Source: Chrysopilus asiliformis
Taxonomy: Eukaryota > Arthropoda > Insecta > Diptera > Rhagionidae
DNA: 64,000 bases
Assembly (NCBI GenBank): GCA_964034945.1
Contig: OZ035962.1
Location: forward strand, 18,200,530-18,264,529
Direction of reading: 5' to 3'
A program made the position numbers and the translations under genes. Under the pieces are notes generated by a model. It ran no database searches. It was not told where the DNA came from and saw only the letters and a program-made list of their open reading frames with translations. Below, piece after piece: positions 11,795 to 21,910 of this stretch (positions are counted from its first letter, which is position 1; every line of letters begins with the position of its first letter).

Positions 11795-12480
11795 TTGCTG
11801 GATAAGTTTTATCTTACTTTTCATGCTTTATCTCGCTTTTATCCCGAAAACCTCGAGATGAAACTTTTTCCGGAAAATTTTGAGGAAAAGGATATCCATG
11901 TTATCCTTACAGGATCATCCTATGTCCTTACAGATGTCTTAATGCCAGAATCGGGTTTAGCGAACCAAAAAACCCCAGGTGAGCTTTTTTTTGGTAAATT
12001 TGAGGAAAAGGATAATAACGTTGTCCTTAACACGTTCGTGACATCGTATACCACTGGTGGTACATGCATAGTGCAATCGATTTTTGAATATTCCTGACAG
12101 TCGTAAGTATAAAAACAGAGTTTTAACATAAATTGTCAGTATTTTATGAAGTAATATAAAAACACGCACCGTGTACCACCGATGGCGCACAACCGCCAGA
12201 AAACAAATCGCTAGTGTGCCATACGATGTCCAAATGTAAAAAAGTTGAAAAAGCAAATGTCACGAACGTGTCAAAGGACCTTCCGTCATCTCTACAAGGA
12301 CGATGTAGTGAAAATATTGCATTGTTATCGGTGTTACGTACATGTGATAAATATCAAGTCAATCAAATGAGTGGAAGTGAGTCAAAATTAGATTGCAAGA
12401 TTTGACCCTGACAGACAGACGGACACGATAGCAAAGTAAATAAAAGCTTGTAAAATGTTGCTTTTATTTTTCAGGGCTAA
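11795..12480 (+). repeat. Family B dispersed repeat, interrupted by a MITE
   Basis: Two B units are visible (hairpins AAGGATA...TATCCTT near 11887 and AAGGATAA near 12007), then the 3' box ATATCAAGTCAATCAAATGA and ATTGCAAGATTTGACCC with a GACAGACAGACGGACA tail. The second unit is split at 12031 by a 240-bp inverted-repeat element and resumes at 12271 with CAAAGGACCTTCCGTC. Confidence 0.8.
12031..12270. mobile_element. 240-bp MITE inserted in family B
   Basis: The termini are a perfect 14-bp inverted repeat, CACGTTCGTGACAT. The interrupted B sequence reads CCTTAA on the left and TCAAAGGACC on the right, compared with CCTTACAGGACC in other B copies. The target duplication is therefore TTAA/TCAA with one change, or three bases. 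The interior has small palindromes (ACCACTGGTGGT). No coding sequence. Confidence 0.75.
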
Positions 12481-13083
12481 TCCATACGTAATATTATTAT
12501 TTCTTTTTAGTACAGTTTAAAAGCTTGTTTTAAAAAATGTATATTTATTCTTCTCATCGTGAGATTTTCTCACGGTTTTCATTTTTGGATAGTATAAATC
12601 CTACGCAAGCTCTTAGTTGACAAATCCAAACTTTCCACTTGCTGTTTACATCGTATGACCCTCTCCCCGAAATCTTAGACAATTTTTCGTTGAAGTTTTC
12701 ATTTGTGAGTTTGCTGGGGAGACCTCGGTAAGATCTTGAGTTTCGAAAAATCCCATTTTTTCAAAAATGATGGCAATAAAAAAATATTTTTGGTTTGGTT
12801 GAAAAATGTGTGGCAATGGTTCTGGACAGTAGAGTTTATAGTAAAAAAATCTCTATATTTTCACCATTGATCAAAAAAAATTTTTTTTCACTGCAGCAAC
12901 AAAACCAGAGGTCCATGGATTTAAGTCGAAGCTGTAATAATTAGTTGCGTTGTTATATCGATAGTTCTTTACGTGTATTTTCCATTTACTCATTATTTTA
13001 TGTTTATTTATACATCTTGGCTTATTCAGTTTTTCCATAGAAAATCCGGTAAATTTTCTTCATTCGTTTCTTCCGACTATATA
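12481..13083. other. AT-rich interval, no feature seen
   Basis: Only a small hairpin (CGTGAGA/TCTCACG, about 12558-12576) stands out. No gene or repeat family is recognised. Confidence 0.4.
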
Positions 13084-13639
13084 TCGGGTCTTTCAACAAG
13101 GACATAACAATTTTGTATTTAAATAAAACACAGAATAATTGAGATATCGGGCTGAAATTTATTCCAGGTGTAGTGGACATGTTACATTTAAGTATGAAAT
13201 TCGATGTCGTTCATATGGCCACCGCGAGCATGTTTGCTGATTGATTCTTTGGAGCCAATTTTCCACCACTCTTCCACACATATCGGCCGGAACGTTGGCA
13301 ACTTCGCGTTCGATATTGTTCCTGAGCTCCTCTAACGTTGTTGGCTTGTTGGCATAAACCAACGACTTAACATAACCCCATAAAAAGAAATCCAACGGCG
13401 TTAAATCGCATGAGCGTGGTGGCCATTCGACCGGACCATTTCTCGAGATTACACGATTACCGAACTTCTCCAATAGATCAATTGTTTGACCAGCTGTGTG
13501 GCATTGCTCGTTCGTGAACTTCACCATGATAAAAATATAAACATTGACTGACGTTTTAGCATTGCCAGATCATAAAAAAAGTTTTAGGGTGCGTTTTTAT
13601 TAAAATACAAAATTGTTATGTCCTTATTGAAAGACGCTT
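13084..13639 (-). mobile_element. Tc1/mariner deletion derivative (556 bp) with TA duplications
   Basis: Inverted termini of about 40 bp share GTCTTTCAA(C/T)AAGGACATA and then ACAATTTTGTATTT. TA lies directly outside both ends (13082-13083 and 13640-13641). The interior holds a short transposase remnant on the minus strand. The transposase of a full element would be about 340 residues, so roughly two thirds of it is missing. It is non-autonomous but carries both termini needed for mobilisation in trans. Confidence 0.92.
13159..13527 (-). pseudogene. Internally deleted mariner transposase, in frame (122 codons)
   Basis: The frame opens with MVKFTNEQ, which looks like the usual start of this transposase group (N-terminal helix-turn-helix). 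It passes directly into CHTAGQTIDLLEKFGNRVIS, a segment that normally follows the second catalytic Asp. Next comes WPPRSCDLTPLDFFLWGYVK, the block with the third catalytic Asp (D41 here), then KPTTLEELRNNIEREV and the natural C-terminus. The DNA-binding domain and the first two catalytic Asp residues are gone, so it cannot be an active transposase. The junction keeps the reading frame and there is no stop or frameshift, so a small protein could still be made. The family assignment rests on the WPPRS-DLTP-D-FLWG block. Confidence 0.88.
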
Positions 13640-14473
13640 TATTAGCACAAAAGCTTTCTCGCATTTTACATATACACAGGAAAATTTCACTATGGTAAAT
13701 CCTAGATACATCATTTTATACGGAAGAAGAATGAAATGTCTGGATACAAGAAAAATAAAAATAAAATTGGAAAAAGGAAAAGTATTTTTAAGAAAATAAA
13801 GAAAGAAATATTAACGAAGGACGAAGTATATGCTGAGCATTTGTTTCTTAGCAAGGCCTTCCCGCTCTGCATGATTTGAATAAATCAACTTACAATCTAC
13901 GATGATGATTTGATTTCATTCTCGAAGCCCTACGGACGACTTATTTTGCATTGCGAAAAAAAAAAAATACCAGAGACGACTTTTGATTTTCCGCTTTTGC
14001 TAAATTTTATTTTAATTTTTTTTCTTCGTATTTATCCGTTTTTTTTATTGAATTTTGTTGCTGCTTTTCTGTGCTCTGATTTCAAACATGTCGGAATCCT
14101 CATTTTTCTTTAATATTCGTCCGATGTCTGTTCTATAATTTCATTTAATCAAATCGTTTCCACTTGTTTCGTTTCGGAGAATGAAGGCAAAAAAATATGA
14201 ATAAACGTCCCAAAAAGTCTATCATGATTGTAAAAAAAAATTTGAATAACAGAAAATTACGGAAAGGAAATGAAAGCTGTAAACAAAAATATTTCGCGAA
14301 GTCAAAATGAAAGTTATTTTCGAGTGTGTTGGAAATCCACTCAAAACCTTAAAATGAATTTAGCCACACAAAAAAATAAAATCATTCTTGACGTTTGAAA
14401 TAAAAGATAAAAAATCAGTACGTATTGTCCATTTTGGATAATAATGATTAAATAAATATTTTATAATTAATAA
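13640..14473. other. AT-rich interval, no feature seen
   Basis: No terminal repeats or domain-bearing frames. The 67-codon frame at 13910-14113 is low-complexity (Phe/Leu-rich from poly-T). Confidence 0.4.
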
Positions 14474-14951
14474 GGGTATTCACAGAAGCTGTTTTCGTCG
14501 TAAGAAAGTATTATTTGTTAAATTTTTACTGCAAACCGTGAACGCACGTTATCGTGACTGTAGTAAAATTTAAAAAAAACCCATATTTTCACCCATATTT
14601 TTTTTCTTTCCGAAAATCACTCTAATTATTTACACTAATCACAAAATCAATTAAAACACTAAGTATATATTATTCTAATCACTTAAAACCAGTTTTTCAA
14701 ACACTTTTTATTATTATTAAACAATTAACTAAAATCGTCAAATATGAGCCGATTGCTAAGCTCATAAGGTTTTTTTTTTCTTATTGTAGATTTTTAAACA
14801 AATTTATTATTTTGCACCAAGCAAGACATAAAACAATGCGTTAAAGTGGCCAAAAATAGTGCTGTGTATTTTGTTATTATTTACGAAGATTTAACAAATA
14901 ATACTATTTTACTACGATAACAGCGATTTTAATAGCTAATGTGAACACCCC
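14474..14951. mobile_element. 478-bp Harbinger-type MITE, TAA duplication
   Basis: TAA lies on each side (14471-14473 and 14952-14954). The termini are inverted (GGGTATTCACA... and the complement of ...TGTGAACACCCC) and the similarity extends about 60 bp inward, including AGTATTATTTGTTAAAT in both arms. A 3-bp TAA duplication is typical of PIF/Harbinger elements. The interior is AT-rich and has no coding capacity. Confidence 0.78.
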
Positions 14952-14954
14952 TAA

Positions 14955-15599
14955 TAAAAATTAGAAGATACTTTATCAGGTTTGATGTGTAGTTTGAAAA
15001 AAAAAACGTATGAATGATAAATTATATTAGATATTGAACTCTTTTTTCCGACATTTTTTATTTTAAAAACCTAATATTTGTTCAAAAAGAGAATGAAGTA
15101 ATAGGCAGGTTTTTTAAATAATGGAGAAAGTAGGATGATGAGTTTCAGATTTGCCTGAAACTTCGTATATATGTAAAAACAAAGTCAAGAAATTTTAGCC
15201 GCAGATTTACGAGAAAACTGTAATTTAATTTATTGTAAATTAATTCAAACCAGGTAGGTATATGGTATCGTGGGGTATACGTAACGATGCCATTTATACT
15301 GTTTTTCGCAGTATTGTACTGTATTTCAGACTCCAAAACTGCATACTGCATTTTTTCCTCAAAATACTGCATTTAAATACTCAGAAAAAATATTAAACTT
15401 TAATTCTTTAACTTTTCGAAATTCAAATTTATTAATAGCAATGCAAAATGTCAGATAAAACTCGATTAGAAGTGACAACATTGGCGGTAGTCCGGGAAAA
15501 ATTGGGAAATTGAATAGTCCGGGTGACGTATGGCCAGGATCTCAAAACTTGAAATATGTTATAAACATGTAAAAGGAATTGTTGCTAACTAAAACTTAA
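14955..15599. other. AT-rich interval with a D-like terminus fragment
   Basis: About 15485-15550 reads TAGTCCGGG...CCGGGTGACGTATGGCC, which in reverse resembles the GACCATACGT terminus of family D and related elements. The remainder shows no coding or repeat signal I can name. Confidence 0.4.
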
Positions 15600-15904
15600 T
15601 TTTAAAACATAACAAAAGCTATAATTGCCAATCTGGCAATTATTGAAAACCCATATGGTGATTTAAGTGAACGGCGAACAATTGTATCAAAATTTCACTT
15701 TAAAGTCAAACTTTCCAATAATTTTTTTAAAAATTTATTCCAATCCGATTTTGATGTATGGGAGTTTTATGTAGAATCATATCCTAAAAGACTTTTGTTC
15801 TTAGACTTTTTTGATAAGATGCACCGTTTTTGAGATATTCACAAAAAAATTTTCGTTCGTATGGGGGGTACTCACCCTAATGTTCCATTTTTGCTTATTA
15901 ACGA
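15600..15904 (+). repeat. Family A 5' part feeding directly into a satellite
   Basis: It aligns base for base with 39471-39770: ACATAACAAAAGCTATAATT, a 10-bp hairpin ATAATTGCCA/TGGCAATTAT, TTTAAAGTCAAACTTTCC, GATTTTGATGTATGGGAGTT, GATAAGATGC, and TTCGTTCGTATGGGGGGTAC. At ATTAACGA (about 15902), where the other copy continues into its GACAGACGG tail, this copy switches to CATTCCATA repeats. Confidence 0.88.
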
Positions 15905-16925
15905 ATACATTCCATACATACATTCCATACATTCCATCATACATTCCATACATTCCATCATACATTCCATCCATTCCATCATACATTCCATACATTCCAC
16001 CATACATTCCATACATTCCATCATTCATTCTATCATACATTCCATACATTTCATACATTCCATCATACATTCCATACATTCCATACATTCCATACATTCC
16101 ATCATACATTCCATACATTCCACCATACATTCCATACATTCCATTATACATTCCATACATTCCATCATACATTCCATACATTCTACCATACATTCCATAG
16201 ATTCCATCATACATTCCATACATTCCATCATACATTCCATCACACATTCCATACATTCCATCATACATTCCATACATTCCACCATACATTCCATACATTC
16301 CATACATTCCATACATTCCATTATACATTCCATACATTCCATCATACATTCCATACATTCTACCATACATTCCATAGATTCCATCATACATTCCACACAT
16401 TCCATCATACATTCCATCACACATTCCATACATTCCATCATACATTCCATACATTCCACCATACATTCCATACATTCCACCATAAATTCCATACATTCCA
16501 TACATTCCATTATACATTCCATACATTCCATCATACATTCCATACATTCTACCATACATTCCATAGATTCCATCATACATTCCATACATTCCATCATACA
16601 TTCCATCACACATTCCATACATTCCATCGTACATTCCATACATTCCATCATACATTCCATACATTCCATACATTCCATCACACATTCCATCATACATTCC
16701 ATACATTCCACCATACATTCCATACATTCCATTATACATTCCATACATTCCATCATACATTCCATACATTCCATCATACATTCCATAGATTCCATCATAC
16801 ATTCCATACATTCCATCATACATTCCATACATTCCATTCCATACATTCCATACATTCCATAATACATTTCATACATCCCATCATTCCACCATACATTTCA
16901 TCCATTCCATTATACATTCCATCAT
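15905..16925. repeat. 1-kb CATTCCATA / CATTCCATCATA satellite
   Basis: The array mixes a 9-mer (CATTCCATA) and a 12-mer (CATTCCATCATA) with variants CACCATA, CATTATA, TCTACCATA and CATAGATTC. A higher-order unit marked by TTCTACCATACATTCCATAG recurs at about 16181, 16358 and 16547, giving spacings of 177 and 189 bp. Most unit lengths are multiples of three and the motif has no stop codon in several frames. Spurious frames of 283-343 codons therefore run through it on both strands; I do not call these genes. Confidence 0.95.
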
Positions 16926-17014
16926 CAGTTATTGACTAATTATTTCATTTACTTATTCAATCGTTCGCTCACGAAAAGACAAATGGCTTTTCATACAAAA
17001 AGACAAATGGCAAT

Positions 17015-17350
17015 TAGACATTTTGTCCGATTGTCCTGGAAATCCTGGAATTAGACATTTTATTCCGGTGACCAGGAAACTAAACTTTTGTTATAGTTTG
17101 TATGACTTCACAAATGATTACCGAAGAAAAAAGATTATGCAACGCATAAGTAACTTCGGTTTCGCAATAGCTGTCAATTACATACTTTTTCGCCTGTGGC
17201 GCATTTATTCAACGATTGGCCAGCGGCGCATTTCACTTTATTGGTGTTTTTGCAACTATTTACGGAGTGCGAAGAGCGCGAAAAATTAAGGTAATTTTCG
17301 CGTGGTGCTTTCGCATGGATTTATTTCCTTGCACCGCATTCTGCTTAAAA
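17015..17350 (+). repeat. Family D dispersed repeat, second copy
   Basis: It shares CCAGGAAACTAAACTTTT, CTTTTTCGCCTGTGGCGCAT, a GCG-rich 3' half and the end GCACCGCATTCTGCTTAAAA with the copy at 4015-4505. Just upstream (about 16973-17012) the string AAAAGACAAATGGC occurs twice, 23 bp apart. Confidence 0.6.
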
Positions 17351-17519
17351 AATTTATGTTTAAAAAACGGATTTGATTTCTTGGATTTTGACTAGCAATA
17401 AGTTATATTTCGTTTCCTCTATTAAATTTGTTGTTTCGTGTCAGCCTTCCTCCCCCTCCCTCCCGTATTGTACTGGATTAATCCGCTATTAATATGGTGA
17501 ACCTATTTATATTATAAAC

Positions 17520-17690
17520 TAGCTTGCATACCCGTCGTTGCCGGGTCAGGTTTTTCAATTTTTTTTTGATGGTCTATGTTGGAGCTAAACTTCAGGCCAA
17601 TCGGCTCGGTAGTTTCCCCGCGAAAGGGTAACATGGAATAGACAGACAGAAAGACACCAACTCATTTTTATATATTAGTATGATTATACT
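17520..17690 (+). repeat. Family F repeat (short interspersed, GACAGACAGA tail)
   Basis: Starts CTAGCTTGCATACCCGTCGT and continues TGGAGCTAAACTTCAGGCCA, CGGCTCGGTAGTTTCC, a GACAGACAGAAAGACACC tail, then CATTTTTATATATTAGTATG. The copy at 49635-49975 has the same start and end. The layout resembles Helentron-associated or SINE-like short elements of insects, but no coding region allows a firm class. Confidence 0.7.
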
Positions 17691-17940
17691 AGGGGCTTCG
17701 TCCCTGACTCTTTCGCAGTCCAACCCCTTCCCATTCTTTTCAGTCTGAGGCCTCCGACCTCACTAAACTAAGTCAAAATTACTTTAAAATTTCAAAACAT
17801 AGTTAATATTTATTGAAGGTTAAAGGATCCATAAGTTGCCCTGAAAGTTTCATTCAAATCGGTTCAGTGGTTCTTAAGTTTTAAGAGTACAGATAGACAC
17901 ACAAAAAGACAGACAGACAAGCCTATTATATAATAGATTT
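17691..17940 (+). repeat. Second family-F-like repeat abutting the first
   Basis: Begins CTAGGGGCTTCGTCCCTGAC and ends with a TTCAAATCGGTTCAGTGG box, AGACAGACAGACAAGCC and TATTATATAATAGA. It follows the previous repeat without a gap. A related start (CTAGGGGCTGCACC) occurs at 34021. Confidence 0.65.
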
Positions 17941-19535
17941 CACCGGTTAGGGTTGTACTGGCGAGAATTTGGATTTTAAGAATTGTAAAGGAGAAAAACG
18001 TAGTCACTTACACTATTTTAAAATTCAATAATGCCGCTAATCCATATCAAGTTTGGGTTTTCAATATAACATATTCCATAACACTGCTGTCAAAGCGGAA
18101 ATACATATTGATTTATTTTTCTCAATCGAGAAATAAAGAACTTCTTTTCCATTATCTGTAAACTTGTATGAATAATTTAACTTTTAAATAAAAATAATTT
18201 GTTTTCCTTGGGAAATTCTTCTTTTATTTAAATGACTCTTTTTTAAAAATTTGATTTTCAACTGATTTCAACATAACGTGTAGACAATTTCTATGTAAAA
18301 TTATTATTATAAATTCACTATTACACTATTAGCTATCATTAAAAAAAATCTTAATACTTTTGTTGCAAAAAAAAAACCATTAAGAAAATTGACACTTTTA
18401 CAAAGACTTTTATTTCCAGCAGATTTTTAAAATTTTTATACGAAATGAAAGTAAAAATTTCTTAATTACTTTCACTGTTTCTCGTGTTACAAATGTCATA
18501 ACATGTCAGAAACACTTCCGATCTATTCGAACTCGATCTTGCCAACTAAACTATATCTCATCTACTTTCGTATTGAATAAAACTGTCAGGTATTACTTTG
18601 AAGTTTAAAGATGCCAGAGTTCTCTGTATGCCATAACTTGTGACTTAATAAAAAACCTGAAATCTTAAAAACGAAGGACAATGCGATACAAAAGGTAAAA
18701 AGGGTTAAAAAGGACCATTTGATTGCGTCCTGTTTTGAAATGCATTGAAAAAAAAAACTTTACTCATTCATCTAATACATGTGTACACGTTAAAATAATT
18801 CCATGAGGTACAATGGAATACAAAAAAGTAAATAAATAAATCTCGGGACCGGAATATTCAAATGAGAGATCGGAGGACATTAAATAACGAACTGGTCTTT
18901 CCTATCAAGTAGTGTGATCAAGTTTTTTTTACACGTTTTTTGCTTGATGTTAAACAATTTTTTTGAAACCTTGGTCGTGCCATCGGCGATCGGTTACAAG
19001 GACCGAAATTTTCATCTGGAAAATTAACTTTTTTGTGGGTATGTAGTTAAAAACTTGTTATAGTCATAGTTAAAAAAAAGGACATATGCCTTGTTCAAAC
19101 ATAGTTTCGTGTTACATACTTCAGTTTTTTAAAGAGTCTTTTCTGTTATAAACAACTGTCATCCGTGTGTTTTTTTTATGTAGGTTTCAAGATTTTAGTG
19201 ATTATATGTACTGTAGATGATAAATAAATTTATTGTATGATTGGCTTTTCTGCCTGTCTGTCTGTTCGCTTAAAATTTGAAAAACACTGAACCGATTTAG
19301 ATTAGATAAGCTGAAGCTTACTGGCCTCAAGAAGCGGGATTTTCACCATGAGGCAAGACCGTTCCGTGGCGGAGAGAGGGGTGAGGACAGTGGGCCGAGT
19401 CAAGGCGGGGGAAGAGCGCCGCCTAAATCGCCACTACCAGAAGGTTTTTTATGAAATACTTTTTTTTAGGTCCAATTCAGGACAAGATAAGCAACCAATT
19501 TTGTATGGAAAAAAAGTTATTTAGATTCAAACCAA
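17941..19535. other. AT-rich interval with a degraded F-like fragment
   Basis: No gene is seen. About 19225-19465 has GCCTGTCTGTCTGTTCGC, an ACTGAACCGATTTAGAT box and a G-rich segment. This fits an F-like repeat in minus orientation. Confidence 0.4.
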
Positions 19536-19780
19536 CCCAAGTAAGAATTTGAGGTTACATTCCGGTTAAGATACGTATTTGAAACCATGGTAACAAAACT
19601 CAAAAGTTTCACATTCGGTTTCTGTAACCTTTCAGAAACGTTTCAGAAACCCCCATTTAGAAGTTGGTCTCAAAACACCCGTTTTTGTCGGGTATATTCG
19701 GAAACCATCTAAAATGTAACCAAAATGTAACCTAACTTGAAGGTTTTTTTTGTAACCACGGTTACAAATTGTTTCTTGGG
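19536..19780. mobile_element. 245-bp MITE-like element with CCCAAG termini
   Basis: The ends are CCCAAGTAAGAATTTG and, inverted, CCCAAGAAACAATTTG (two mismatches in 16). The interior has many GGTTAC/GTAACC motifs on both strands, including ACCATGGTAACA and TAACCACGGTTACA. No clear target duplication is visible and there is no coding sequence. Confidence 0.5.
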
Positions 19781-19784
19781 AAGG

Positions 19785-20215
19785 AAACAAAATCATTAAT
19801 ATGATCCGCAAGCAATATTATCTAAAACGGAATGCGGCGCAGTTATTTGAATCAAGAGATACACAGTCGCAAGCAAAAATTAACTTAAATTTTTGCGATC
19901 TGTGCCTTTTATAAATAGTTGCGACGGAAATTGTAAATAAAAACAGCAATAAAAGGCATGCGGTGCAGGCCATATTTTTTGCGATAATGCATCTTTTGTG
20001 GAGAATCCTTGAAAAAATGTGCTGCAGGTGAAGAAAATGTCCTTTGGAACAACATTCGGCCGAAATACAGTATGCTGTGCATATTAGCGACCGTTTTTTC
20101 TAGTGTTTGAAAACTTATTAAACTATTTTTTAGTTTTCGGGATCGTGGGACAAGAAGAATAAACCGGGGCTGTCCCGGTCACTGCGGCACGTGTGGTCAC
20201 CGTATTTGGCAATGG
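19785..20215 (-). repeat. Family D dispersed repeat, inverted copy
   Basis: Read on the minus strand it starts GGTGACCACACGTGCCGCAG, runs through CCGGGACAGCCCCGG, and later gives GCGCCGCATTCCG, matching the module order at 4015-4505. Identity is low. Confidence 0.5.
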
Positions 20216-20385
20216 GCTGTTTTAATTTAAATGCTTTTAAAGTAGTTTAAATATAGCTTAAACATATTTATTTAAAAAAAAAATTAAATTTAAAACAAAA
20301 AAAAAATCAAAAAAAAAATCGAATTTTCGCACCTAAAAAACCGTAGCAACACAGCTGACGCCGCTAAAAGTAAAAAGTTGGGTAA

Positions 20386-20749
20386 AGCCTGAGTTACATT
20401 GCGACGACAAGGCGACACGAGACGTCGACGAGAGTCGCGCGACATTGTCGTTATCGTCATCCAAGTTACATTACCAGAGCTGCGAGCACGTGACAAACAA
20501 TCCAATAACCTAACAAATTTTTTTGAAAGTAATGAGAGTGCAGAAAGTAAAGAAAATATTATTATATGCTACTATGGATAATTTCTGCATTTTGATAAAA
20601 TTGCCAATTTTTCACCAAAAGAGAGCAACTCAAACACAAATAACCTAACCAAACAATTCAAATTTCATTCGATGTCGTCGCGACAAAAGTTCAATTTTTC
20701 AAACTTTGGTGGCGTTGTCGTGTCGCTGTCGTCGCAATGTAACTCAGGC
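20386..20749. mobile_element. 364-bp Harbinger-type MITE, TAA duplication
   Basis: TAA lies on both sides (20383-20385 and 20750-20752). The termini are AGCCTGAGTTACATTGCGAC at the left and its exact complement at the right. The inner arms are rich in GTCG/CGAC (TTGTCGTCGCG, GTGTCGCTGTCGTCGC). Short frames inside (66-71 codons) follow these repeats and are not genes. Confidence 0.88.
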
Positions 20750-20752
20750 TTA

Positions 20753-21199
20753 ACTCTCGCGTCACGTCACTTTACCGCGCGCTCGTTAACGCAGCATTGT
20801 GAGCCGTTTCAAAATGAATCACCATGTTCAGATTTCGTAACGGTGCACACAGCAGTTTCACTGTTATTCCACTTATATTCAAGGAATATAAAAAATCAAT
20901 ATAGTTTTTACAAAATACAGTGGGACTGGTACTGGACCATTTTTAAGCATATAGAAGTATTTAATGACAAATAAAAATTAATCAGGGTTGAAAAAATGCT
21001 ACCAGAATTATTTAAGTGCTTTTATAACTTCTTTAAGATCCCAGGAAATTTTACTCGTATTTCCAGTAAAAATTACTTTTATTCTAGTTCTTTCCAGTTC
21101 TCCAGAATGGGTATTTTACTAGGAATACAATCCAATATTTACTGGAAGGAACAAAAAATTTATTTTCTGGGAGAGAATAGTAAAATTTACGTAGTTGCG
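20753..21199. other. Unclassified interval
   Basis: 20753-20870 is GC-rich with CGCG motifs, then the sequence becomes AT-rich. About 21040-21190 has repeated TTTACT and CCAGTAAA blocks in both orientations, possibly a degraded MITE. No supported gene. Confidence 0.35.
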
Positions 21200-21910
21200 T
21201 TTTTACTGGGAGATATTTCTCGGAAAATTTGAGGAAAATTGTATTCACGTCATCCTAACAGGACCTTCCGTTATCCTCACGGACTTCTTAACATCAAAAT
21301 CGGATTGAGCGATCCCAAGTGACCCAAGATGAGATTTTTTTCCCGGAAAATTTGAGGAAAAGGATAATTATATTTATATTATCCTTACAGGAGTTTCCGT
21401 TATCCTTACAGTCTTCTTAATGCGATGATCGGATTTAGCGGCCCCAAAAACTCCCAGACAAGAAGTTTTCGGAAAATTATGAGAAAATGATAATCAAGTT
21501 ATCCTTGCAGGACCTTTCGTTATCTTTACAGACTTCTTAATGCCAGAATCGGATTTAACGACCCCAAAGACTACAACACAAGGTTTTTCCGGAAAAATAG
21601 AAGAAAAGGATAATCAAGTTATCCTTGCAGGACCTTTCGTTATCTTTACAGACTTCTTAATGTCAGAATCGGATTTATCGACCCCAAAAACTCGCAGACA
21701 AGGTTTTTTTCCGACAAATTTAAAGAAAAGCATAATCACGTTTACCTTACAGAACCTTCCCTTATCCTTACATGGACAAAGTAGTAAAAGTATTGACTTA
21801 CGTACGTATGCAAAATTTGAAGTGAATAGGACGAGTGGAAGTATGTCAAAATTAGATTTCAAGATTTGACCCTGACAAACAAACAGACAGCTCAATAAAA
21901 GCTTTTTAAA
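21200..21910 (+). repeat. Family B repeat with five tandem ~120-bp units
   Basis: Units start near 21213, 21336, 21470, 21589 and 21709, each with GGAAAA.TTTGAGGAAAA, a hairpin, ACAGGACCTTTCGTTATC, TTACAGACTTCTTAATG and TCGGATTTA.CGACCCC. Units 3 and 4 are almost identical, which indicates recent tandem duplication. The copy ends with CAAAATTTGAAGTGAATAGG, AAGATTTGACCCTGAC and AAACAGACAG. Frames on both strands (109 and 144 codons) are by-products. Confidence 0.9.

Noticed and set aside
15801..16876. Open frames of 283-343 codons (Met-Tyr-Gly, Ile-His-Ser and Met-Glu-Cys repeats) on both strands
   Set aside because: They exist because satellite units are 9 and 12 bp long and lack stops in several frames. 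The C-terminus of the longest is translated family-A transposon sequence. No unique domain, signal peptide or start context.
15905..16925. Contamination by human satellite (ATTCC pentamer)
   Set aside because: The motif looks similar, but the period is 9/12 and not 5, and the left flank is family A, found many times in this window.
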